This document shows positions 25,276-32,468 of a stretch of 64,000 nt of DNA, piece after piece. Positions within the stretch are counted from its first letter, which is position 1. The number at the start of each line of letters is the position of its first letter. This stretch comes from Stenotrophomonas lactitubi (GTDB lineage Bacteria; Pseudomonadota; Gammaproteobacteria; Xanthomonadales; Xanthomonadaceae), in assembly GCF_002803515.1 (NCBI RefSeq), contig NZ_PHQX01000001.1, positions 3,596,001 to 3,660,000 on the forward strand. Direction: 5' to 3'. A program made the translations under genes and the position numbers. The notes under the pieces were generated by a model that worked only from the letters and a program-made list of their open reading frames with translations, did no database searches and was not told the DNA's origin.

Positions 25276-26622
25276 ATGGGCGCAATGAAAGGAATGCTTA
25301 CAGCGAAGGGGCTTGCCGCATTGCCGGTAGGCGAATGGGCCTCTGATCCTGCTCCGCGCGGCACCGGCTGCTTGGACGTGCGGAAGCTCGCCGGTGGGCA
25401 GCTGCGCTACTACTACAGGTACACCAAGGCCAACGGCCAACGCGACCGGCTGCTGATCGGCACGGGCCTGGCTCTGTCCGCGGCGCGCGAAGCGGCGGCG
25501 GCATTGTCCCGCCGGTACCAGGCCGGCGACCGGGATCTGCGAGATGCGATAGCGGCCGAGGCAGCTGCAGCGGAAAGCGCGAAGGCAGACGCTCTGGCCG
25601 AATCGACGCGCCGATCAGGTGCAACTCTGGGTGCGCTGATGACGGCCTATGCCCAGAGCCTGGAGGATGCCGGCAAGGTGTCTGCTGCGGCCACCCGCGC
25701 GTCCATCAAACGCCACATCGAAGAACCGTGGCCTGCCCTGTGGACCCGCCCCGCATCCGAGCTCGAACTGGACGACCTGCTCCCGATCCTGTCGCGCATG
25801 GTGCGCGCCAAGAAACTGCGTGAGGGCGGGAAGATCCGGTCGTACTTGCGTGCGGCCTACGCGGCGGCGATCGCGGCGAAGCAGGACGCTGCCGCTCCCG
25901 ATGCTCTGCGCGCGCTCAACGTGTCTAGGAACCCGGCGCGCGACCTGGCTACGCTCGACAGCGGTCAGCCGCGCGACCGCGTGCTCTCGGTGGCAGAGTT
26001 GCGTGCCTACTGGCGCAGGATCGAGGCCATGCCTGGACGGCACGGGGCGCTTCTGCGCTTCCACCTGCTGACAGGCGGCCAGCGCATTGCGCAGCTGATG
26101 CGGCTGAAGTGGTCAGATCACGATCACGACGCGGACACCGGTACCGGGTCCGTCCGCTTGCTCGACATCAAAGGCCGTCGCCGCTTGCCGCGCGTGCATC
26201 TGGTGCCACTGCTCCCGCGAATGGCTGCGGATCTCGCCACCTTGCGCGGCGACGATGATGACGAAGGCGACGCCAGGCCACACCTATTCTCGCTTACAGG
26301 CGGGAAGGCACCGGCCACCTATGACGAGTTCCGAGGGATCATGGATCCGGTGGTGGCCAACATGGTGGCTGCTGAAGAACTGGCATCGCCGTTCACGCCG
26401 GGCGACCTGCGCCGCACAGTAGAAACGCGGCTCGCAGCGCTTGGCCTTTCCGAAGAAGTCCGCGGGCATCTGCAATCCCACGGACTGAGCGGCGTTCAGA
26501 AGCGGCATTACAACTTCTTCGAGTACGACGCGGAGAAGCGTGCTGCGGTGGAGGCGCTGCTCGAACTTCTCACCGGTGCTGGTGCAACGGTGGTGCAGAT
26601 GCGCAAGGGCCTGAGCCGCTAG
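25276..26622 (+). CDS. Prophage tyrosine-recombinase integrase
   Basis: 448 residues: N-terminal arm-binding-like domain (DUF4102 type, LTAKGLAALPVGEW), a core-binding domain and a catalytic domain with Arg in TGGQRIAQLMRLKW. The second box is PGDLRRT (Asp in place of the usual His), and the nucleophile Tyr412 is in QKRHYN. It should catalyse integration into the CAU-tRNA 3' end next to it. No excisionase gene is recognised nearby. Confidence 0.92.
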   Translation: MGAMKGMLTAKGLAALPVGEWASDPAPRGTGCLDVRKLAGGQLRYYYRYTKANGQRDRLLIGTGLALSAAREAAAALSRRYQAGDRDLRDAIAAEAAAAESAKADALAESTRRSGATLGALMTAYAQSLEDAGKVSAAATRASIKRHIEEPWPALWTRPASELELDDLLPILSRMVRAKKLREGGKIRSYLRAAYAAAIAAKQDAAAPDALRALNVSRNPARDLATLDSGQPRDRVLSVAELRAYWRRIEAMPGRHGALLRFHLLTGGQRIAQLMRLKWSDHDHDADTGTGSVRLLDIKGRRRLPRVHLVPLLPRMAADLATLRGDDDDEGDARPHLFSLTGGKAPATYDEFRGIMDPVVANMVAAEELASPFTPGDLRRTVETRLAALGLSEEVRGHLQSHGLSGVQKRHYNFFEYDAEKRAAVEALLELLTGAGATVVQMRKGLSR

Positions 26623-26834
26623 AACGGAAGGTCTTCGGGCAGGTCCAGGCCTGCCAAGCGGCTGGCGGCTCGCTGATGACCGCTGGCTGCAGCCCGCAGC
26701 AGTTGGGCGCTGTGCCGGCGGCGAGCACGAGACCTCCAGCTTCCCGAGGAATCCCGTTCGAGTTCCGATGCCTGCAGCAGCTTGGCCGCAGCCTGGGCCT
26801 CCAATGAGGCCTGATCCTTTTGCCAGTTCGCCAT
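26619..26834 (-). CDS. Small hypothetical phage protein, 71 aa
   Basis: Highly charged, Ala/Arg-rich helical protein convergent with int (4-bp overlap of the 3' ends). The ribosome site is weak. It could be a small DNA-binding protein, but nothing specific is recognised. Confidence 0.5.
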   Translation of the reverse strand: MANWQKDQASLEAQAAAKLLQASELERDSSGSWRSRARRRHSAQLLRAAASGHQRAASRLAGLDLPEDLPF

Positions 26835-26932
26835 TGCTGCAGCATGACCGCCTATCGTCGCGGAGGCCGCGACTGGCGCAACGGCAGTAGAACGCGTTCA
26901 TCAATCCGCGTACGGCAATTCACTACCGGCAG

Positions 26933-26948
26933 TTAGTAATTGTACTAA
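26933..26948 (+). promoter_or_regulatory. LexA (SOS) box of umuDC
   Basis: TTAGTAATTGTACTAA matches the Xanthomonadaceae LexA consensus (TTAG-N8-CTAA, with TA and TA inside). It lies 50 bp upstream of the UmuD-like start. Confidence 0.85.
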
Positions 26949-26997
26949 CATTCGCCACGTCTCGACTTGTGAGACATGCCGCTTCCAGAGTACGCCC

Positions 26998-27480
26998 ATG
27001 CAGTCCCTCCCCTTCCCCCACACCTTGGCCAAGCCCATCGGCCCCGCGCTGATCGACGGCCCGGTGCAGTTCGTGCCCCTGGCCGCAGCGCGCGCCCGGC
27101 TAGGCTTCCCGTCGCCGGCCGACGACTTCATGGACGATGCGATCGACCTGCATCGCCTGTTGGTGCGCAACCCCGCCGCCACCTTCCTCTACCGAGCCGA
27201 TGGCTGGTCCATGAGCGGCGCGGGCGTCAGCGACGGGGACATCTTGGTGGTGGACCGGTCAGTCACGCCGCAGGCCGGCGACCTGGTCATTGCCATCTGG
27301 GACGGGAACCAGCCCTCCTGCAAGGTGCTGCAGCTGTTCGAGAGCCACATGGAGCTGCACTCGGCCAACCCCGACTTCCCACCGATCGTGCTGGAGCAGG
27401 CCACCGAGGTGGAGGTGTTCGCCGTGGTGGGGGTCGTCCGCCAGATCAAGCGCCGGGGCGGCCATGTTCGGGCTCGTTGA
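26998..27480 (+). CDS. umuD: UmuD-like S24 autoprotease subunit of DNA polymerase V
   Basis: 160 residues with the UmuD layout: a cleavage-region LGFPSPADDFMDD (35-47), catalytic Ser71 in GWSMSGAG and Lys109 in SCKVLQL, and a C-terminal VEVFAVVGVVRQIK. The Asp of the usual GDSM is Trp here. RecA-stimulated self-cleavage would give active UmuD'. Behind a LexA box and overlapping umuC by 17 nt. Confidence 0.9.
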   Translation: MQSLPFPHTLAKPIGPALIDGPVQFVPLAAARARLGFPSPADDFMDDAIDLHRLLVRNPAATFLYRADGWSMSGAGVSDGDILVVDRSVTPQAGDLVIAIWDGNQPSCKVLQLFESHMELHSANPDFPPIVLEQATEVEVFAVVGVVRQIKRRGGHVRAR

Positions 27481-28714
27481 CGGGAACAACTTCTATGCTA
27501 GCTGCGAGCGCGTGTTCCAGCCGGCGCTGCGCGGCGTGCCGCTGGTGGTACTGAGCAACAATGACGGCTGCGCCATCGCGCGCTCGGCCGAAGCCAAGGC
27601 CCTGGGCATCAAGATGGGCCAGCCGGCCCACGAGCTGAAGTACCTGGTGCGCCGCCACGGGCTGCAGATGCGCTCGGCCAACTTCGGTCTGTACGGTGAC
27701 ATGAGCGCCCGGGTTGTAACCATCCTGAGAGAAGCAGCGCCGAGGGTGGAGGTGTATAGCATCGATGAGAGCTTCATCGACCTGAAAGGGGTGCGGGATC
27801 GCTATCGGTTCGCGCGCGATCTGCGGCAGCGTGTGCATCGGTGGACCGGCATTCCCAACTGCATCGGCATCGGCCCCACCAAGACGCTGGCCAAGCTGGC
27901 CAACAAGGTGGCCAAGAGCGCCGACGGCGTGATCGACCTCGGGGATACGGCCTACCGGGATTCGGTGTTGCATACCTTCCCCGTCGGGGATCTATGGGGC
28001 GTCGGCCGCAGGCTGGCACCGCGGCTCGAGGCCATGGGCATCAGCACCGCCGCTGCCCTGCGCGACGCGCCGGCGGACGACATCCTGGCCGCCTTCGGGG
28101 TCACGCTGGCGCGCACCCAGCGCGAGCTGCAGGGGCATCCTTGCATGGAGCTGGAGGAAGTTGAACCTGATCGCCAGCAGATCATGGTCAGCCGATCTTT
28201 CGCAGACCGGGTGGAGGACCACGAAGCGATTGCCCAGGCGCTGGCCACCTTCGCCGTGCGCGCATGCGAGAAGCTGCGTGCCCGAGGCTTGGTCACCGCC
28301 GGCATCTGGGTGTTCGCCCATTCCGACGTATTCCGGCCAGAGCTGCGGCAGCACAACGCGAGTAGGACGGTGAGCCTGCCCACGTCGACCGCGGACACCA
28401 CCGTTGTGCTGGGCATCGTGCGCAAGCTGCTGCGCGGCCTGCTCCGGGACGGCATTGGATACAAGAAGGCAGGTGTGGCGCTGCTCGACCTGGCTCGGCC
28501 GGATGAGCTGCAGGCTGATCTGTTCGGTCCAACGGTGGTCGGCAACGACAGGCTGATGGACACCATGGACCGGATCAACCAGAAGTTCGGGCGCGGCACG
28601 GCCGGCATTGGCGCATCTGGTTGGCACGCGCGGCCAGCGTGGGGCATGCGGCAGCACATGCTCTCGCCGAACTACACGACCTCCGTGCACGAGATCCCGC
28701 CGGCCAGGTGCTGA
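27464..28714 (+). CDS. umuC: UmuC-like Y-family DNA polymerase
   Basis: 416 residues. Catalytic acidic residues Asp6 (LVDGNNFYASCE) and Asp101-Glu102 (YSIDESFIDL) are present, with a little-finger domain. A clamp-binding-like QADLF lies near residue 350, followed by the DUF4113 tail. With umuD it should form error-prone Pol V for translesion synthesis. The ATG at 27464 lies inside the umuD 3' end, giving coupled translation. Confidence 0.93.
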   Translation: MFGLVDGNNFYASCERVFQPALRGVPLVVLSNNDGCAIARSAEAKALGIKMGQPAHELKYLVRRHGLQMRSANFGLYGDMSARVVTILREAAPRVEVYSIDESFIDLKGVRDRYRFARDLRQRVHRWTGIPNCIGIGPTKTLAKLANKVAKSADGVIDLGDTAYRDSVLHTFPVGDLWGVGRRLAPRLEAMGISTAAALRDAPADDILAAFGVTLARTQRELQGHPCMELEEVEPDRQQIMVSRSFADRVEDHEAIAQALATFAVRACEKLRARGLVTAGIWVFAHSDVFRPELRQHNASRTVSLPTSTADTTVVLGIVRKLLRGLLRDGIGYKKAGVALLDLARPDELQADLFGPTVVGNDRLMDTMDRINQKFGRGTAGIGASGWHARPAWGMRQHMLSPNYTTSVHEIPPARC

Positions 28715-28731
28715 CTCCGGCGTAGCTGTGA

Positions 28732-29652
28732 TTACTGATGATCCAAAAGGTCGACCCCGTTGTCTTGTACTTCGGGTTTACCCACAAACAAATACTTAGT
28801 CTTGCCGTCTCCAACTTGAGTAGTTCGAACCCGGACCGTGGAGCGTTTATGCAAAGCCTCGTGCACTGTCTCCAGCTCACCAACAGAACGGTCAACTTTG
28901 CCGCGTATTACCTCAGAGTTCGGGAGACGAAACTCGAGAGTTCTCGTTACAGGGAGCACGCCAATCAGAATGCCTGAAAGAGTCTGCTCGTCCTCTAGGA
29001 TGTTGGCATCCTCAAGTCGGGCCACACTCCTTACAACTTCAAGGCTGTTAGAGAAACTAAAAGTTTTATGTACAGTAGAGACCGTGCACAACGCTCCATG
29101 CTGATGCAGAAGTTCCGCAAAGGCCCTAACAGTGGCAATGGCACGTCGATCAAGGTCTACGACTGCTTCCGCAAGGGCGTCATCTTCTTCCTGCGATGCA
29201 GCCTCCAGTAGAATTTGCGCACGCTCGACAGCCTCTGATACGGCACCACCTTCTACCAGCTCACGATTTCGGCTCTCCAGCTCGAATCCAAAAGATCCAA
29301 CAGCTGTCCCCGTTATCAGCATTTCAAAATCAGGGCGATCGGGTAGTGGCCCCCGCGCCGCAAGCACCCCCCTCAAGGAGGCACCGACGGCGGATACGGC
29401 GTCTGAAAACGCCACCATCGCTTTGGCACCAAACGAAGCAGAGATTCCGTAACTACCAACAACCGGCGAACCTTTGAAGGTAACACGCGACTGAAAGTGA
29501 TTTCCTGGATCTTCATCCTGCTGTGTCGTGAGCTCCTTAAGTCTGCGCTCCAACCCTATCCGTGTGAACACATCCTTGGGACCTGCAAGGCGCAACAACC
29601 TTGAAACTTCCGCGATTTCACTATTGAGAGAGTTCTTTTCAAATGTTCTCAT
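28732..29652 (-). CDS. Unknown protein, 306 aa, partner of NTase-like gene
   Basis: An N-terminal heptad-like helix (about 1-45) is followed by a compact middle domain (SPVVGSYGISASFGAKAMVAFSD and TGTAVGSFGFELESR) and a C-terminal beta-rich part. No family name can be assigned with certainty. Its ATG overlaps the upstream stop by ATGA, so the two products are made together. Base composition is less GC-rich than the neighbours, suggesting a recently acquired 'moron'. It sits downstream of a LexA box. Confidence 0.75.
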   Translation of the reverse strand: MRTFEKNSLNSEIAEVSRLLRLAGPKDVFTRIGLERRLKELTTQQDEDPGNHFQSRVTFKGSPVVGSYGISASFGAKAMVAFSDAVSAVGASLRGVLAARGPLPDRPDFEMLITGTAVGSFGFELESRNRELVEGGAVSEAVERAQILLEAASQEEDDALAEAVVDLDRRAIATVRAFAELLHQHGALCTVSTVHKTFSFSNSLEVVRSVARLEDANILEDEQTLSGILIGVLPVTRTLEFRLPNSEVIRGKVDRSVGELETVHEALHKRSTVRVRTTQVGDGKTKYLFVGKPEVQDNGVDLLDHQ

Positions 29653-30206
29653 TGGGCCACCTCGGCTGCCTGCAGCATGTCCCTTGCGAGCCCATCGAAT
29701 TCCGGGTCAAGACTCACTTGCAAAAAGCCCTTCCAAGTACCACTCCTAGTGTGCCCCCATACGCTCGACCAATACGCAGAGTTTGCGATCAAGTACTCCG
29801 GCGTGGCGCCATTCAATTCAACAAAATACGCGTCACAGGAGTACGCCTCTCTCGGCTGCAAGAAAAGCTCAGGCTTAGCTACGAACGCCGCCTCGTGATC
29901 CAGATCCGGGGGCGTATCAAGGAACGTCACAAGGTCGATATCGCCAGGCGCTCTTCCTTCAAGCGTCTCCAGGTCAGTACAAAAACTTCCATCCACCCAT
30001 TGGAAACCAGAGGTAAACCCAAGCGCGTGAAGGTCCGCCCTATAACGGAGAAATCCGTCAGCAATTGCGCAGCGCTGAGGCGTTGTAGACAGCTTAGCGA
30101 TGATGTCTGCAACCGTGACCACATAGGGCGAGCGCTGCCGAGAGACCGGGCTATCTACATCATAGGGAGGGAGTAGGCCTGCCGCGTTCCATTCTGGCAC
30201 AGTCAT
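29649..30206 (-). CDS. NTase-like (DUF6932-type) protein
   Basis: 185 residues with the nucleotidyltransferase-like signature WVDGSFCTD (about 70-78) and PGDIDLVTF (about 87-95), i.e. the G-S and D-x-D elements, preceded by LPPYDVDSP. It resembles the uncharacterised DUF6932 group. First gene of an SOS-boxed operon with the 306-aa protein. Many minimal NTases act as toxins or antitoxins, so a TA-like or anti-phage role is possible but unproven. Confidence 0.72.
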   Translation of the reverse strand: MTVPEWNAAGLLPPYDVDSPVSRQRSPYVVTVADIIAKLSTTPQRCAIADGFLRYRADLHALGFTSGFQWVDGSFCTDLETLEGRAPGDIDLVTFLDTPPDLDHEAAFVAKPELFLQPREAYSCDAYFVELNGATPEYLIANSAYWSSVWGHTRSGTWKGFLQVSLDPEFDGLARDMLQAAEVAQ

Positions 30207-30279
30207 TAGGGACGTCCGGTGTCAAATTCTGTGAAACGCGAACGTTAAGGCATGACGTGGTCGACGGCAAACCCTCTTG

Positions 30280-30295
30280 TTAGCATTAATACTAA
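30280..30295 (-). promoter_or_regulatory. LexA (SOS) box of the NTase-like operon
   Basis: TTAGCATTAATACTAA, the family consensus with one inner difference, lies 74 bp upstream of the - strand start at 30206. The nearest gene on the other side ends rather than starts here, so the box most likely controls the NTase-like pair. Confidence 0.75.
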
Positions 30296-30358
30296 TTGAA
30301 GGAATTCTCACTAGCTGAGATGCCCCCTTCCTCCAGATACAGCCAGATAGTCGCTGAG

Positions 30359-31291
30359 TCAGGCCGCCAGCCGGTGCTCGTAGAACGGGTGCCGTTTGTC
30401 GTCAAAGATCCGATACAGCGCGGCCAGGTCGGCGGGATCCGGGTTCAACCAAGCATCGACGTGCTCGGGCTTGATGTTGATGATGGTCCGGTCGTGGCCG
30501 GCGGCAGCCACCTCGGGTTCCGGGTCGTCCGTGATGGCGGCAAACGACAGCAGAGCCGGTTCCTTGCCGGCTGGGTCCACCCAGTGCGACCACAGGCAGG
30601 CCACCAGCATCGGTTCCCCCGTGCGCGGGGTGAACTGCACCACCTGGTTCTTCCCGTCCGGCCCCTCCACGTTCTCGTAGAAGGTGTCGACGACCATCAA
30701 GCCGTGGGTATGGCCGAAGGCCGGCGCCCAGAACTTCTCCAGGCTATCGCGGCGGGCGTTGTACGTGCCCGGGAAGCGCTGATCGTAGTTGGCCGGTTTC
30801 CCGGCCAGCCGACACTGGTAGCGCATCGGCTTGATCGTCAGCTTGCCGCCCTCTGAGACGATCACCGGGGCGTAGACTCCGGGAAAGATCCGGCTGTCCC
30901 GGTCCTTGCCTTCGGACCGCTTCAGGTCGCCCAGCTTGCCCATGGCGCGCTCGATCTTGTTGCCGGCGATGCGCACGTCTTCCCGGGCCTTCTTCGTCTC
31001 CTTGGCCTGCAGCGATCGCTCCGCATCGGCCAAGCGCTTCCGGTTGGCGAAAAGCTCCTGCTCAAGGATGGCGGCCTCGGCCTGGTTCCACTGTTGGATC
31101 TCCGCCCACACTGCCCGCTCTGCCGAGCTTGTGCCGGCACGGAACGCATCATCCATCGCCTTCGGGGTCTTGGGCCGCTTCTTGCCCGGGTCATGGGCGT
31201 AGAGGGCCGCAAACTCCTGCAGCGACACGGTGGCGCCGGTCATGCGGACCAGCTTCTGGTAGGCGGCTTCGATCTGGGCGGAATAGCACAT
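30359..31291 (-). CDS. SRAP (HMCES/YedK-like) protein with coiled-coil insertion
   Basis: 310 residues. The catalytic Cys2 follows Met1 (MCYSAQ). PGTYNARRDSL and the C-terminal FAAITDDPEPEVAAAGHDRTI region with the conserved His complete the family pattern. Relatives covalently cap abasic sites in single-stranded DNA. YedK-type proteins are about 220 residues; the excess here is a charged helical segment at about 45-130. It is the last gene before the phage SOS cluster. Confidence 0.85.
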   Translation of the reverse strand: MCYSAQIEAAYQKLVRMTGATVSLQEFAALYAHDPGKKRPKTPKAMDDAFRAGTSSAERAVWAEIQQWNQAEAAILEQELFANRKRLADAERSLQAKETKKAREDVRIAGNKIERAMGKLGDLKRSEGKDRDSRIFPGVYAPVIVSEGGKLTIKPMRYQCRLAGKPANYDQRFPGTYNARRDSLEKFWAPAFGHTHGLMVVDTFYENVEGPDGKNQVVQFTPRTGEPMLVACLWSHWVDPAGKEPALLSFAAITDDPEPEVAAAGHDRTIINIKPEHVDAWLNPDPADLAALYRIFDDKRHPFYEHRLAA

Positions 31292-31341
31292 GGCCGCAAT
31301 CTGGCCGCAGGCCGCGTTGTGGCGGCGTGATGGCACCGCCT

Positions 31342-32079
31342 TCAGCCGAACCCCAACGGCACCTCGGTCAGGTCCACGATGAAGATCGAGGCGTTCTGAG
31401 GCCCCATCGTTACGCCGCCAACCGGGAAGGTGTTGGTGATCAGCGTCTGTTGGGAAACCTGCAATCTTGAAATGAAGATTCGGTTGTCGCCGGTCATGTG
31501 GAAATGGTCGGCCGTCATGGTGCATCGGTCCTGCGATACCGAGTTGTAGTAGAACCGCGGTGACGGGATTGCAATTCCGATCTTTGTGCCTGGAAAGAAC
31601 TGACCGATTTCAACGGGAGGTCCGGGCACCGTTGGCAGCGGCACCACCTGGAGAACGCGCAGTCCCTTTCGCCTTGAGTCGTAGAACACCGTGCCGTTCT
31701 CGCCGCGCATGCGCAACCCAACCGGCCCTGTCGCTGCGCGCTCGGCGGCGCTGAACGTGTAGTACTCGAGCACCTTGTTCGGTGCCGCGTTGGAAGCGTA
31801 CACGTTGCACGTAACCCCGCTCTGAACTAGCGTAAATCCAGTGTTAGTTGACACAGCATCATTGATGTATCGGCAGACGTGGAGGTTCGTCGTTCCGTTC
31901 GTTGATGCAAGAACACCACCCGGCGACCACGAACCAAACGGCGGCGATCCACCGGTCGCGCCTCCGGAGAAAGCTCCTGTGTTGAGCGTCCCCGATTTGG
32001 CCAGCTGCAGGTTGCGATAGCCGAGGCCGATCTGGATCTGCCCGGTGCCCTGATTCCGTACGCGCAGTCCGACAGCCAT
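31342..32079 (-). CDS. Tail-tip/fibre-associated protein, 245 aa
   Basis: Beta-rich, Gly/Ser/Thr-rich protein whose N-terminus MAVGLRVRNQG echoes the next gene's MADVGLRVRNES. Its start overlaps that gene's stop (TGATG). The position downstream of J suggests an adhesin or fibre-tip component. The function is inferred from location. Confidence 0.65.
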   Translation of the reverse strand: MAVGLRVRNQGTGQIQIGLGYRNLQLAKSGTLNTGAFSGGATGGSPPFGSWSPGGVLASTNGTTNLHVCRYINDAVSTNTGFTLVQSGVTCNVYASNAAPNKVLEYYTFSAAERAATGPVGLRMRGENGTVFYDSRRKGLRVLQVVPLPTVPGPPVEIGQFFPGTKIGIAIPSPRFYYNSVSQDRCTMTADHFHMTGDNRIFISRLQVSQQTLITNTFPVGGVTMGPQNASIFIVDLTEVPLGFG

Positions 32080-32468
32080 CAGCTGTATACCCCGTAGTGA
32101 AGCGTGATGCCGCCGACCGTGTTCGATGTCGGCTGGCTTGGGAACATCTCCATCCTGACGTGGTAGTTCACCACGTCAGGCTCCCAGGTCCAGACGATGC
32201 TGTTGCCCGATATCGTCACCGAAGGAACCAACATCCCATAGGTGGACTTCTGGCCTTCGCAAGTAAAGTAGTAGAAGGGCTCGCCGCCAAGAAAGTCGTT
32301 GACGACGAGCCCTCCATTTGCCTCAGGCGGGGCGACCCATTTGTTGTTGGAGTTCACCGGGTTGTAGAGCGGGAACGTGTACGACCCGATCATCTTCGAC
32401 AGCTTCGTGGTGACCGAAGTCTCCACATACCCGCTCTCGTTCCGGACCCGCAAACCAACGTCGGCCAT
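32079..32468 (-). CDS. Tail-tip-associated protein, 129 aa
   Basis: Beta-rich protein starting MADVGLRVRNES, overlapping the J stop by one base. Shares its N-terminal motif with the 245-aa neighbour, so both may attach to the same tail structure. Confidence 0.65.
   Translation of the reverse strand: MADVGLRVRNESGYVETSVTTKLSKMIGSYTFPLYNPVNSNNKWVAPPEANGGLVVNDFLGGEPFYYFTCEGQKSTYGMLVPSVTISGNSIVWTWEPDVVNYHVRMEMFPSQPTSNTVGGITLHYGVYS

Noticed and set aside
29100..29170. HEPN-like R-x6-H motif in the 306-aa partner protein
   Set aside because: One RAFAELLH match occurs, but spacing is loose, the surrounding fold does not look like HEPN and the motif is frequent by chance.
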